A DNA stretch of 64,000 nucleotides from Neospora caninum Liverpool (GCF_000208865.1 NC_018389.1:930001-994000); one strand, 5' to 3'; shown: positions 47,177-62,100, counted from the stretch's first letter. The notes: generated by a model from the sequence alone, not told the origin. Numbers and translations are program-made.

Positions 47177-50100
47177 ATGTTCAGTTCGGCTGCCGCTGAA
47201 GATTCCCCGCACAGTGGGCCACCCAGTCCAGATTGCTCTGGAAGTGGAGCTGGGGGCCTCCAAGGCAGTGCTTCGGCACCGGGCCAGCCCTCCGCTTTGT
47301 CTCGGGAACAAGGCCGAGCTATCTCTCCGTCTCGTCGAGAATCAAGTGGAACGAAACTGAGCGGCCGCTCCCCGGCGAATTCCCGCCGGTCTTCCAACGC
47401 TTCGCGGCGGTCGTCGGCTTCGTCTTTCCTCTCCACGTCCACTCTCCAGCCAAAGAGGCGGGATGCTGGCAGTTCAGAGCGCGGGGGCGCTCCGCACGCC
47501 TCTGTGCTCTCCGACAAAAAAGCCGCAGACGAAACGTCCAGTTCTCGCGGCTCTAGCTCCTGCGCGAGTCCCGTCTCTCCACGCCGCGAGGAGGGCGCAG
47601 CCGCGCGGACTGGCGTGCCTGGACAACCGACGCACCCACGACGGGGGTCTTTCCCTCAAAAGAAAAGTGTCGGCGGGCCAGAGGAAACTGCGGTGTCTTC
47701 CGGTCAATCTTCAGTAGATCGCCGGAGGACCGCTGGAGACGAAGACGCTCTGGAAGGCCCTAGCGGAGGCAACAATGCAAGTCGACGACCCGTGACAAGT
47801 CAGCAAAGAAGCCGGCTTCTCCTCGCTCGACAGGAAGAGCGAGAGGAACTCAGCAGTCAGCCATCTCCTTCTGACGGGTCTCAGACGTCCAGCAGCCGTC
47901 GCACCTCTCTTCAGCTTTTGCAGCAGAAAAAACAGCTTCTTCAGCTCCAGCAACAAAACGAACAGAGAGAAAGAGAAAAGCGCCTGCTCGTGCAGAAACT
48001 GAAGGCGACGAAGGCGGAAGACGAGGGGAGCGCGGGGATGACCGGAGATGATGAAGTGGCGGGAGGGAGTGACGAGGCAGGCGAAGGAAACGGAAAGGCC
48101 AGCCCCAGCGAGCAGGACATAGAGGAGAGGAAACACGGCGGCAAGATGCGTGGAGAGGGAAGGCAGCGGCAACACGAGAGTGCAAAGGCTGGAGACAGTG
48201 GACACGCATGCAACAGCGAAACAGAAAACCACCGAGAAGGAGAAGAAACACACGGGGTAACAGATGCAAGAAATCAGCCAGCAGAAGTCCCCGACAGCGA
48301 GAAATTCGAATGGGAATTGACAGCTCAGGCAATTCCATATCATCAACAAGGTAAACGTCAAGTCGCGCACTCTTCCACACTGCGGAAAACCGACACACGA
48401 AGCTGCAGAATCCAGGCCCCCGATTCTGAATGCTCAAGTCGTTTTCTCCCTCCGTTCTGTTCGCGCCGGGTTCCTTCATCGCCACCCGGTCTTCATTCGC
48501 CTTCGTCACCTCCGTCCCGTTAGGAGAACGCGCTCAGCTGCGGCCAGGCTTGCGGGAGTTTCGGCCACTTTCGTGTTTTTCTCTCTGGTCTCCAAGTCGC
48601 ACACTTTTGCAGATGGACAGCGTTCTGGGGCGACAGTGGAGACACTGCGTCACTCGCGCGGACCCGACACACTGCGCACCGCAGCGCTGTTTTCTCACTC
48701 GAGCACATTTGCCTGGTGTGCGCACCTCTCTCCACGCACCCCTCTCGTTCAGGCCAAAATGTACCGACCGTGCAGAGACTAACTGGCGGTGTGCGCCCGT
48801 GTGTGGAGGTCCGTAAACACGCGAATTGTGTCTGTATGCCATCGTGCATGCAGGCCGGAACGCGCGCCTGTGTGTGCGTAGATCTGCAAGTATGTATGTA
48901 TGTCTGTATGTATGTAGGCCGTCGGCCTCTAAATAGTTTTGTCGCTTATGAATAGGATTCGCGAATGGCCGCCGGTGGCGACAGACTTCGCAGATGGCGA
49001 TATGTCCTTCTGCTTGCATCCGCCAACCGCCGAATCCGCAGTTCTGCCCCCTGCAGCAGGCAGTTTCCACGTGACAGATTTGCCGATCGGCCGAGGTTCC
49101 CGGAGGTTCTTTCGGGTCTCTTTGTGCACCCGCTGGAGTTTCTCCGGTGGCGTGTAAACGCTTTGTCTCCCTTTGGCTTCGTAGGCAATCCCGAGTTTGA
49201 CGCTCCAGCGGAGCTCGAGGCGCGACACCAGCTGAAAGAGCACCCGGCCATCCAGAGTGTCCTCGCGGAAGTTTGGCAGGTGTTTCAGAAGGACAAAAAC
49301 GACTGCATCTCTCGACAGGAGTACACAAATGTAGGGAAGCGAAAATAGCGTAGTAGCGTCATCGTCTCTTTGAGAGGCTGAGCGGCCCCTCCAGAGCAGG
49401 AGACGTGTCAGCGCTCTTGTGCTGTCTGTCGGCTGCGCTCGTGTTCTCGGTTATCTCAGGTGTTGATGCGGATTTGCCTCGTGCTTCTCCCCACTCTTTC
49501 TGCTGAGAGCGCCCTGGCGATTATCGACAACGACTGGAGACGGGACTGCCGAGGCAGTCCCTATTTGACTTTCAACTTGTTCCGCGACGCCTTCTTCGAG
49601 TTGGCGGATCTGTGGACGCCGGTAGTGGACGGGGAAGCCTACGCGACATTCTTGTCCAAGCTCTTCAAACGCATCACTGTTCAACAAATCACCCGGCGCG
49701 AGTCCGCGGAGAAGATTCGAGTTGTCCCCAGAATCGTTGTTCGCTTCCGAACCAAAAAAGCAGTACGGTCGCACCCGCCGCCAAGGGGGCTGTCTGGCCC
49801 GAGACATCTCTGCCTCTCGAAACGCCCACTTGCCTAACGTCCCAATTACGTTCACTCACAAAAATATGAGTTTATATACACATGCGTGTGTACACGTACC
49901 AACACACTTATGTTTCTCTACATAGTTGTGCATTTCTGAAGCGGCTCCGCCGCTTCTACAGCCGTATGTGCAAGTTCGTGAAGTGAGCAATGGCCACACA
50001 CCCGTTTTTCTTTTCGAACCACGTCCTCCGCCGCGACAGTGTCTCCGTCGCCACGTCCTCCGCCCTCACACCGTCCAACTCATCGTACTCCCAAGAAACA

Positions 50101-53100
50101 GGTAGTTTGTAGAAACGTGCACAGGCTGTGAAGGTTCAGGGACGTGCGTGTGACACCAGCATATGGAAGCGAGGCTAGAAGCTATGGACACTGATGCCCC
50201 TTGAAGTTCACGCTGCCACGAACGCCGCGGTCGCCCTTTGGCATCTGAGGTCTCTTGCACCCTCTGAAGCGCCAGCGGATCCACAGGACACAGCGCCGCT
50301 TTTGTTGTCTCTGGGATTCGGCTCGGCGTGCGTGTAGCCATCGTCCAGGGAGTCGCCGCCTTCGTCGCACCGGGAGGTCGTGGCTCTCGTGAGAAACCCG
50401 ACCGACGAGCCGCGGATGACAGCGGAGTGGACTGAGGAGGGAGAAAAGGAGCTTCGAGAAGCCCTTGAGCAAGGCCTCACCGGCGCAGATGTGCTCGCCT
50501 TCGACGAAGATGTCGTGCACCCGCCGCTGCCTTCGCCGCTGCCTGACACGCTCGCCGTGCAAACTGTCTGGGCAGAAAAAGACGAAATCGCGCCTCTGGG
50601 CGCTGCGGCGCAGGCCATGGTTGACGCCGTCTTGCGACAAACAGTGCAGGCTCGCGAGGATGGAGCCCGAAAGCAGGACGGAGAAAAAGAAGGAGAACAA
50701 GGAGGAGAACAAGAAGGAGAACAAGGAGAGCAGGAATACAAAGAAGCGCAGCGAGAACAGGACGGAAGGCAGGGAGAACCGCCACATACAGCCGTCGTCT
50801 ATCACCGCGGGCGTTCAGGGCCGCCGGCCGGAGATGGAGGCTGGCCGTTCGCGCGGCGCATGCAGGAAGGCGCAGAATACAGACGCATTCTCGAGAGAAA
50901 GCGACGCTGGGGGAAGGCGGGGCAGAAGCGAAAAGGAAGCACAGAAGCGGAGAAAAGAGATGGCGAACAGGCACACAGAAAACCAGTTGAGACCGAATCA
51001 GAAGGCACAGGCGGCGGTGATAGAGACAGAGAAGACACAGACGGAGGAAAGGGAGACACGGAGAGGCAAGAAGCGGGTGGCGAGAGCGACTGGAATGTTG
51101 CAACGGTCGAGAGAGCGCAGTACGCGATGCCTGAAGCCTTCGAGTGGCCCTTACGGAATAGCGGGTACTTTCAGTCTCCGGAGAAAATGAGGGAACCTCT
51201 GAACGTGGCGCATGAGAGAGGCAAACTGAGGAGAGAGAAGGACGGCGTTCGTCCCGGTCTGTCTATCACTGTCAGTCTTGGAACAGTGCCGAAAGTTGTC
51301 GTTGTCGATGGGGAGGTCGCGCTGTCGGATCGAGCGTCGCGCGGAGATGCGTTTGTGATTGCCGCTGCGGACGATGGGCTGTTTGAGGCTCTCGAGGAGG
51401 TGAAAGGTAGCGAGAAAGCGGGAGGCGAGGAAGGTGAGCGAAGCAACCGGACGCCACGGATTCTATTTCGGTCTCAGAGTGGCCCGGTTTTGCTGGGCGA
51501 AGCGAAAGAAAGCGAAATCTTCAATTGGCTTGCCCATGGCTCGCTGCACTTGGAGACAGCCGGATCTGTGACGCGAAGAACGGCCGAGTCGCTAAAAAGT
51601 AAGGAAAAGCTTGGAATGAAAGAAGCACGCGGGAAAGGCCGACAGGGCGGGGACGCCCCCGCCGAGGCGGGGCAGCACGACGAGACGAGAGATGCGAAAG
51701 GGACGAAGGAAAAGGGAAAAGAAGAAGGAAAGAAACGCCGTGCACTGCAGCGAAGAAGAAGCGACCACGTCTAGAAGAGCCAAACAGGAAGAGGTCACCT
51801 GGAGGGGCAACACACATGGCACGGAATGGCGAGGTGCGCGGAAATGGGAGAGAGCGACACACAGACGAAGAAGAACGGCCATGCGGGAAGAAAAACATAC
51901 AGAGGAGATTCAAGAAGGGCGGCGAGGACTGAGAGCGGCCCCACGTGACATCTGTCCCACTAAGGGAAGTTCAAGAATGCTTCTCTAACGCTCCTGTGAA
52001 TCTGCGGTTTCCCTGTCTTTTGCTCCGCTCTTCTCTGTCTGTTTGTCGTTGCTCCTCGGCTCTGGTTTTTGCTCTCCTCACCTTGTTCTTCGCCCTCGCC
52101 CTCCTTGACTCGAATGAGTTCTCTTCCTGCGTCGAGACCACCCCTTGTTGCTCTGCCTCGTGCCTCGTCGTCTTTCTTTCAGTCCCTAGCCTCTCGCGCT
52201 GTTCTGGCTTCGCTTGCGCCGCTGGGCTGCTTTCTCCTGCTCCTTCTTTCATGCGTCAACCCCGTCTCCCCGGTGTCGTCTGCGTGTTGCCACTCCTTCC
52301 GCTCCCTCTGCAACTTCTCCAGCTACTTTCGTATTGCGTTCTCTTCTTTTGCTTCTTTGTCCCCTCACCCTTCAGCTCTCGTGTCACTCGTGACGAGTTT
52401 AGCAACTCCGCGAAGCGTTGCCACTCTGTCTGGCGGGGGCCGTAAGTTGCTGAGGAAACGCCTCCCGGCTGCAGAGACGCCTGTAACAGAAAAGGCGGAA
52501 ACGCGAAAAAACGGCGCAAAGAAGGATCAGAGCGGATTCAGGGACTGGAGGACCTCTCAGTACACCCCGAAACCCACCGCATGAGAATGTGCACAAAACC
52601 GCGCAGGCACGAAAGAAGCGAGATCGACGGAGTCATTCGATACGACGACGCTCCGTCTTGGAGGCGAACGTTTCCTCTCCGTGCTCTCTCCTAGCCACAG
52701 TGCTGCATTTCTTCTCTCTTCGTGCAATGCCCGTTGTGCTCCTCTCTGAGGCCTTCCGCGCGAAGGGCGAAATCTGTGCTGCACCACTGTGCGAGGCTCG
52801 GCGGCTTGGTGATCGTTTGTTTTCATCTCTGTCATTTTCCCCGATTCCCTGGCAGACCCAGTGTCGCTTCCTATCATTTGGAGTCGACACAGAAAAAGGC
52901 CCATGATTCTCGCCTCGAACACGCCTTGTTCGCGTGTTGAGAAGCGTTCGTTTTTGTTGCGTGCCTGTGTATGCACTTATGGGCGGGTGTCTCCGCAGGA
53001 ACCGCGAGAGAAGAGGTGCGAGTGAAGGAAGACGTCCCCTCGCCGCTGCCGCTGTACCCTGGAGACGACACGAGCTCGACGTATGTGCACGAGGCTCAGC

Positions 53101-56100
53101 CCGCAACAGATACCGGCCCTGGACTCCTCGAGAGGGACATGGTGAATCTCGCAATCACACCGAAACAAGCAATTCTCGTCACAGGGCCAGGCATTCCGGG
53201 TAAGCGAAACGCTCAGTGGTTGTTGACGGTCTTCTCAACGCGCTCAATTCATGCACGCTCACAAATACATATTTGCATATATATACATATAGATATATGT
53301 ATATACATTTAACTATACACGCTACTATATATATGCATACATGGGCATATGTAGGGAGAAAACGATGTGTCTAGATAGCCGGAACTTAACTGCGCGGTGG
53401 AGAAAAGCTGAGAGTTAGGACGACGAGAAGATAGGCGATCAAGTCCAGTGAAAAGCAAACAGCCAACTGGCTCTCAAGGCGATTGATTGCGGCCCTGTAT
53501 TCGTGTATCCACATATATGTATATGTATTATGATTGTTAAAGGGATCAGTGAGTCCGGGTTTGTTTATGTGTTCGACAGAAAAGAGCAAACTGGCTTACA
53601 AGCTAGCACGGAAACTTGGGTTGGAGTGGCTGCAGCCGGAGTATCTGCTACAGAATCTTGCTCGGCTGTCCAAGCTGCTGCTGTCGCCTCTCGCGCGAAG
53701 GTCGGAGGCGGGTGTTCCGGCCGTTTTGTCTCGACACTGAGAGAGGGCTTCGACGCGTTTCGCGCTCCTCTGTCTTTTGCCCGTTTGCCTCAAGTGGAAG
53801 TAGACCTATACAGGAGGCGAGACGAAGCGTCACGGGAAAGCCCTTGAAACGAAAAAAAAGGCTCTTGCTTTTTGTCTCTTTTCGCCTCACAGTTGTGCGC
53901 CACCGGGTTTCGCCATCACGGTCGTCTACGGACTTCAGCCTCGTGGGTTTAGGGTTCACTTTTGCTTCGCGTTTTCCGGATTTTTCTGCCGAGTCTTCGC
54001 CTCCTGAGTCCTTTTTTGCGTGTACGGCTTTGCGCGCGGTCGCCTGCAGTCGCCCCAACGGTGAGAGCTATCCAAGTAGCCTTACCCGCCACGCTTTTAC
54101 GACTCGCCCTCGCCTTTTTCTGCGGTGCGGCTTCACTTTCTGCGCTCAGACTTCTTCGTCAGCTCCAGGCGGGGAAAGCCGTCTCCGCCTCGGACGCGCT
54201 CCGCCTCGCGTCTGAGTTTATGGCCAGCAGGCGGGCGAGAGCTGCCGGCTACGTCCTCGAACTGCCTAGCGACAGTCCGCAGGTGAGGTCGGGAAAGAAT
54301 CGACTCCAGCTGGAGGAAGTGGCGAGAACAAACTGTGAAGAGACCGAGCGAACGGCGATCTCGTTAGCGGGGTTTAGCGGGGCCCGTTCTAGGAAAAAGT
54401 TATCTATGCGTGCTTGCGCCTCGTATTGCTTGTCTCCGTCGCGCAGCTTGGAGGCTGGCGTCGCGCAGACGCGGCGCTGGAAGAGAGGGCCACGTTGACG
54501 CTTTTCGTTCCTGTTTCGCCTTGCTTGCAGGCAGTCGAGCGCTTTCTGAGGACGACGAAGGCGGTCTCAGGGAAACCGTCGATTAACTGGGGTGAATTCC
54601 TAGCCCGCCAGGCTCTCGAGGGCATTCAAGAAGCAGAGGAGAGAGAATCGGTTGCGGGACAGGGCGACGAGGAAGGCGGGAAAGTGCTGGCAAGAGGGGA
54701 AGGGAGAGACGAGGATGAGACGAGCTCCAGGCGGCGAGAGAGTCCAGGGGAAGGGGAAGCGAGGGGAGAGGAGGAAGATGAGCCGCCGGAATTTGGGGAC
54801 AGGCAACGGGCGCCGGGAGGCGAAGAAGAGAAGGGCGCAGATGAGGAAGACAGCCAGTTGGCTGAAGACGAAGGGAGAGGAGAGGAAGAGAACAAGGAGG
54901 GCGAAGATGGTGCAGCATCTTGGACGGAGGCCGCACTCGAGAAAGATACCCACTCAGATAAGAGAGGGAAAGGACCGGAACCGGACCCAACGGCGGTCCG
55001 TACACCTAGCGGCGGACGACACGCCAGCGACGGGGCATCGTCGACGAAGGAGCAAGGAGAAGAGGAGAGCGAACGCAAGAGCGAAGACTCCCAGAAGGAA
55101 GAGCGGAAGGAAGAGAACACAGGAAGGCACTCCGCCGACACCACCTCTTCCTCTGAGAAGCGAGAAGAGGGTGCACGTACCAAAGCGCCGAGCGAAGGAG
55201 AGAAAACGACAGAGGAGGAAGACGCTCCCGACCATTCCTCAGAGAGCCGCGAATTTCAGATTGAGGATGGCCAGCGGAGTGAAGGCCCCGTGAAGCCAAG
55301 AGAAAAAGAGAGAGAGAAGGAAGAGAGAGAGAAGGACGGGAGCGACGGCACACCAACTGCAGTCGCAGGCGGGAGAACGCAGGACACAGAAGTCGAGAAA
55401 CGCGGAGAGCGCGCACTCGAGCTGCCAGAGAAAGACCCTGAAGTTCTACGTTTTTCGGAAGAACGCCAGGCCTCGGCTTCGCCACTTGAAAACGAACGAG
55501 AAAGAGAGGTGGACGATCAGAGACAGTCTTGGTCTGCTCCTGAAGAGGGGCAGGAAGAAGAGAGCGAGAAGGAAGAAGAGAGAGCGGAAGAAGAAGAGCG
55601 AGACGAGGATGTGGAGGGAGAGGGGGAAGAAGAGAGAGAGAAGGAAGAAGAGAGAGGCGAAGCAGAGAGAGAAGAAGAGAGAGGAGAAGCAGAGAGAGAA
55701 GAAGAGAGAGGAGAAGCAGAGAGAGAAGAAGAGAGAGGAGAAGCAGAGAGAGAAGAAGAGAGAGAGGACGAAGACAGAGAAGGAGAGAGAAAGGACGAAG
55801 ACAGAGAAGAAGAGAGAGCGAAGGAAGACAGAGAAGGAGAGAGAGATGACCAAGACAGAGAAGGAGAGAGAAAGGACGAAGACAGAGAAGAAGGGGAAGA
55901 AGGCGAGGATGAGTTCGAAGGCGAAGTGGAAATCGACGAAAGACAAGAAGCGCAAGAGGCTTTGGAGAAGGCCAGGCAAACAGGCGAGAGAGTACCGAAT
56001 CCTTTGGTAGACGTGTATCCGAGAGAGGTCGTCCTCGTTCAAGTTGAAACCGAAGACATTGACGCCATTGCGAAGTCCTTTGGGTGAGCTTTTCTCTGTC

Positions 56101-59100
56101 CTTTTCCGTCACTTCCATTTCCCGCTCGTTTGCGTTATCGCTTTTATTTCCCGCTCAGCCATGGAGTCGTTTCCTTCCCCCTAGCTTCTCTCGCGTTATT
56201 CGTGTCTCTTTAGGATCGATGCGGAAAACGGCGGCACTGTGCGCGTGCTCGACTCGACAGTCCGGACGTTCCGGAAGCTGCCGCTGGCCCCGGGGAAAAG
56301 CACAGGTGAGAGGCAGGTTCATCGTTTGCTCTCCTTTTCCTCTCAGGAAATGTTTGACGCTTCTCCCGCACTCGCGCCACACCAGCGAGCCTGCCTGGCT
56401 CTCTGGTTTTCCCGCAACTGGCGATTGTTTCCTCCTCCCGCGACCCTGCTCGATCGCCCACGCGCCTCGGCACCCGTATATGACAGGACTAGCCACCTGG
56501 CACCGCCTCGCGCTTCACTCCGTTCTTCTCTCTTCCTTCTCTCTCCATTCGTCTTCCGTGACCGCTTACGAGCTGCGAGCGTTCACCTGCGTAGAAAGTT
56601 TCTCTCTCAGCCTCGCGCGATTCCTCTTCTCGCGGTTCCTCAGCTTCCTTGGCTGCCTTGCCCCCTTCAGCACCCCGTCCCGTCTCGGGTGTCTCATTGT
56701 CTGCTCCATGCGAAAGCGCCATCCTCTTTTCTCCTTTGCGTTTCGTCAACTTTTCCCGGATTGCTGCAGACTCGCTGTCGACTGTGAACAAGTCCTTCGT
56801 CGACGAGCCGCCGATGGACTCGAAAGACCTCGACATCGGAGAAGATCTGCTCACTGTACGTTTCCGAGGCGTTTGATGCGGCGTCGTTCGTGTCCATTTG
56901 TGAGAAAGCCGAAAGTCCCGTGCGGGTCCGTTTCGGCCTTGACATCTCGGCGCTCTTTTCCCGTGTCCCTCGTCACCGTCTCTCCTCCGAAAAACCCCGC
57001 TTCCTCCGCCGCGCGTGGTCCGTGTGCGTCGAGTCTCACAAGCTGCTGTGTCTCCGCTGCCCGCTGTGCAGGCTCTCCGGCGCATGTTTCCGCCCGCCTT
57101 TGCGTGCCCAGCCAATCCGCCTCTGCGCAGCGCTCTGTCGCGGCCTGGGGGGATTGGCGAGAACGGAAAGATGTATTTTCCCGCATTGACGGCGGAGTAC
57201 CTGAGGGAGCAGCGCGAGCTAGCAAACGACATTTTATCGGACATTCGGAAGGCAGGCATGCGCGCCATGAAGCTCTTCCATGGTAAGACGGATTGGACGC
57301 ACACCTTGTGGGTCGGCCAGTCCTGCGGTCGAGTCCCCTCTTGACCTCTGCGCTGCTACCCGAGCACCACGCCCCAGCGAACGCGCACCAAACACATTGT
57401 CGCATTCCGCTCGGGGTTCTGCGTCGTTCAGGCGAGACGTCCACCAGCGGCATGGCACGCATTCTGGCGACGCGCATCAACAAGACCCCGGCGGAGGGCG
57501 CCTCTGCGCCTCCGCCTCTCCAGTATGCTGCGCCGCTTCCGACGCCCATTCGCGGCGTGGAGCCGTTCACGCCTCTTGCGGAGTTGCTGACGCTCGGCCT
57601 GGAGGAGGCGCGCGCGCGAGAACGCAGAGAGGCGGAAGAAGAAGACGTCGAAGAGCGGCAAGACGGCGAGGCTTCGGCGGACGAGGACGAGGACAGAACC
57701 TCGGCGGGACACGAAGGCGACGACGCAAGCAGCCTCGCTTCACAGCGCGCCTCGCGGCGCGACTCACGGACGAGCAGTGGAGACGCTGACGGCGAAGGCA
57801 GCGACGGTGAGAAAAAAGGTGAAAACCGCGGCGAGGGCGAACGAGCAAGAGATCGGGGAGGAAGAGACCGGGAGAAACGAGACACGCAGCGGAGACGAAG
57901 AAACCGGCTCGACACACCGCAAAGAGGCTTGGGGGGCGAAGCGGGAGGCGACACAAGGGCACCCGCGGCGAGTTGCGAGGCCGTCTCGAGGCGCTAGCAC
58001 CCCAAGCCGGAAGCGACAAAAGGGAAACGACACGGCGAACGTCTGCCGCGTATGCGGGCGATTCTGACCCCTTCCGTGTGTGCCATCGTTTAAAAAACCT
58101 ACGCACTTTCCCTCCGCCCGAGAGGCACACTGCATGCCTGCGTGCGTGGACAGCTTTTCGCACGCAGCCTCGCTTGTGTACCCCCGCGGCGTCTGCTCTT
58201 GCTGCGTGCGCTTCCCAGCTTCGTCTTGGCGCCGGAGCGCTTCGTCCCGCGAGGGCGTCGAGGCCGCGAGCGAAGCGGCGGCGTTTTCGCGCATCTGGTC
58301 AGCGTGGAAGCAAACGTGCCCCGTGACGCTGTTCGAGGAGGGCGTCGCGGTGGAGGGGCGCCGAGAGATGGCAGTGGACTACGCAGGCCGCGTGTTTCTC
58401 TTTGCGGACGAAGCCAAGCAGAAGCGATTCCTGGACGACCCAAAAACTTTTCTGGGTCGGCCTCCCGCGCTGCGGGCCAAGATCGCCGTCGCGCTCTCTG
58501 GCGCGAACCGCTCCGTCGCGGTGAAACAAGCTGCGCTGCTCGCAGACGCGTTCGGCCTCGTCGCCGTGGACGTTCAGTTGGAGTTGCAGCTGGAGCAGCA
58601 AAGAGCCGAGGCCTGGGAGAGGCGCATGCAGGCCTTCGAACGGCGCCGCGAGGAGCAAGCGCGAGAACGAGAGCGGCGCCAAGCTGATCGAGAGAGAGAA
58701 GACGCAGAGACGAAGGAAAACGACGGCGCCGGAAGGCACCTGCGCGAAGAGGAGACGAACGGAGTCGATCCGCTGCTGGAGGCCTCGGCGAGCGGCGAGG
58801 CCTTCCGCGCATACCCGGGAGAAGCTGAAGAGGAAGAACCCACGCCCCGCAGTCCCCGAGAGTTTCAACTGACCGACGCAGAGAGGGCCGCCCTAAAAGA
58901 GGGAAAGCCACTCGGTGAGAAGGGAACAGCAGAGGGAACCTGCACGAGAAAACTGACACAACAGAGTGGGTGCCAGTGTCCTAAGAGGCCAAACGACATT
59001 TCTAGAGAAGCATAAACAGGGTACACGACTTTACAAGAAGTAATTGAATAAAATGAGGGTTTACAGATTCTGGCTGCCTCGGTTTGCGGCAGGTCCGCTG

Positions 59101-62100
59101 TGGAACCAAACTTCCTCCGGTGCATGCGCCCACTTTGGCACCGGTGCCACGGCAAGCGGACGTGAAAAGGGCGTTTCGCTCTCCTACCATGAGCCTCTCG
59201 TGTTTTTGTCGTACACGTCGTGTGTGGCGTGCATCTCCTTTCACACACCTGAACCGCTCGTAACCTGTACTATCCACGCGTATAAACATATATATGTATA
59301 TATCCGTATATATATTTATATTTATATATATGTATACATGTGTATATCTGCATGCGGGATGTATTTGAATGCCAGCACCTGGAAGTGCCCGTTATTCGCA
59401 TTCTCGCTTGGCGTCACGTGTTCGCCTGATCTTTGTGCGTTTCCGCCTGTCGCGCTTTCTCTCTCGAGAGGCCATGCGAGTTTTCGTTTTCCCCGCGGGC
59501 CTTCCCGCTGTCGCGTGGCGTGTGCAGGCGAGGAGACGATTGCGAGAGTCGTCGCGTTCCGTCTGGGTTTGGCGAGAAATGTGGAGATCCTGGAGGAGCG
59601 GCGGGCGGAAGAGGCGAGGCTGAGGGCGTTCGTTGAAGACTTCGAGAAGAAGCAGGCGGTCAGTGGCTTTCTCGGTTTCCGGCGCCGCAGAAGACTTGCA
59701 CTGTCCCTTGGGTTGAGGGGCACCACGCGTTGGGGCAGCAAACCTGTATCCTTGATACCATTCACATAGCCACGAAAAACTCGCAATAGACCTCTCAGGT
59801 CTGTTCGCTCTCTCCTCGAGCTTCCACGTCGTGGCGAGTCCCGGCGAAACCCGCAGAGCGAGGCCCGAGAGGAAGGCGCCTTCTCCCAAAACATAACGCT
59901 CTGAAGCGCCACCGTTGCCTGGGCGTCCAGGCGAGCTGGGAAAAAACTCTGGGGATCTGTTTCTTTCTCTTTTCTCCGTCAGCGAAGGCGCGTCTCGTCC
60001 AGGATCGCCTCGCACTGCCTGCGGCGTGTCTGCTGACATCCAGGCGCGTTCCATTGCTGTGTCGCCGCGCAGGAGAGCGACGAGGCCCTGGAATTTCCGG
60101 CCGATCTTCCAGTGGACCCAGATACGCACGAGCCCGCGCTTCCGCCCCTGGCGCTGTTGCCGCCGCCTGCCGGCTTCGTCATCGTCCACTTGGGGAGAAC
60201 CAAGCGCGAGGATGCAGCCCTCGCGGAGTACGGAATACAAGTCCAGCACTGGATCCACTTCACAGAGGACGTCGGCGAGGAAGAAAAGGAGGCGCACAAG
60301 ATGCTGGCGGACTTGCAGGCCGACGCAGACGCAGGTGGGCAAAGGCCACGCACGATGTCCGGACGAGGAATCGCGGTGAGACTCGACTGCGCGTGCGGTC
60401 GGACGTGAATCTGGAGATCCTGCACATGCGTCCACGGGAATGAGGCGTGGACGACAGGGGCCGCGCAACTGAAGAAAAACACGAAGAAACAGATATATAT
60501 CTCCATGTATTGTATATTGTATATGTGGTTGTGGACGCATTTACCGGCGGGCGAAGAGGCGAGGACGATCTGATGAATCAGGTGAGACGCGGCTCAAACT
60601 GCAGCGCTCGATCGCCTGGTTTCGACTGCCGGGTGCGTGTGGATCTGCGCAGCGGCAGATGCTATAGCGAGAGTGCAGAGGCTCCGGCCTGCTGCCTGTC
60701 CGAACAGCAGTTTGCCGCAGCCTCGACTCTCTCAGGACTTTCTCGATCCTCTAGGAAAGAAGGTGTCCCTACTTTGCGGGGACCGCTTGGAGGCGGCGGA
60801 TCCGTCTCCGGAAAAAGAAGCCTTGACAACTCGGTCGGCTGCGTCCTCGGCAGCGCCCTGCGCGTCGGAACTGGCGGGAGACTCCCTCGCTTCCTCCCGC
60901 CCCCCGGGGACGGGCGCGGGAGTAGAGAAGGGCAGAGACGCCGCGCGGAAGCGGGAGCCGACAGACGCCTCGTTGCCGAGGGATTTTCCCGCGGACGGGA
61001 CGCCGGAGGCCGGAAACGAGGGAGAGGGGAGACAGGAGACAGGGGCGCGACACGCGGAAGAGACATCGGCAGCGACAGACCGGGCTCTCCTCACACAGGC
61101 GGAAGAGAGACTGTTTCTTGAGTACGAAGAAGGCCATCCAGAAAGCGACCTCGATGTGCCGATAAGTAAGCGAAGCGGAATCGATGGGGAGGAGGGACGG
61201 CGGGGGCGAGAAGGACGAAAGGAGACGAAACGCGAACGAGAGCGAGCGCACGCAGAGAAAGGCGCGACAAAGCGGAAGAGAAGACGCGAGGAGAGGAGCC
61301 GGCAACACGACCGAGGCAGCTGGAGACGGGAAGGGATGCACCGGGAGACAGAGGTTGGCAGAAACGCCGAGAGAGAGGCAGAGCCGCAGAGCGGCCCCGC
61401 GCGCATTCTACCGTTGAGGCCAATGCGCGAACGAGGGGAGAAACCGCAAGTCTGAGACTCAAACCAGGCACGGCCTTCGCTTTCCCTGCCCTGAACCTCC
61501 TCCGCGCGCGGCGTCACCTCGCATCGTTGAGAGTCTCAACTGCTTTGTTTCCTCTCCAGTTCCGATCTACATGCATCTCTCGGACATGGCGAAGCACTAC
61601 CGCATCCGGCGGACCATCGATCCCTTCTTCACTTCTCCAGATGACCCAGAGACGACTCCGCCGCTGCCCGATCTATCCGCGGTAGGTCTTCGTTGCTTTG
61701 AGCTTTCCGACAGTCCAAGCACTTTCGGTTGCTTCGCGGAGCAGTTGCGAAAAAAGTCGCGTTCTTCACTCCGCTCGCTGCCAGACGCGTCGCTGGCGGC
61801 AGCGTCTCCGCAGGTTTGTGTCTCCGACCGCCGGAGATTCTTTTCTGGCCTCGTTCGGCCTTTTACGGCTGATCCGGCCTCTGCCGGGGGGCTCCGGAAC
61901 CGTAACACAGGCGTCTGTGAAAAGGTCTTCGCCAGTGGGAGATTTGCTCTTTTCCCAGCATTGCCCTCTTCAGAGCCTCGGCTCTTGACTCCTGCGCGCT
62001 TCCCTTCCTTCACTCCTTTTCTCTGTCCGTCTTCCCCCGGTTTCGACGTCTTTTCCGGGCTGCAGCCAGATATACTTTTACACAATGTCTGTCCATCTAT

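Noticed and set aside
55006..56118. 370-codon minus-strand frame rich in Leu and Ser
   Set aside because: It is the antisense of the Glu/Arg repeat in exon 9 of the AK9-like gene, whose GAG/AGA codons read as Leu/Ser on the other strand.
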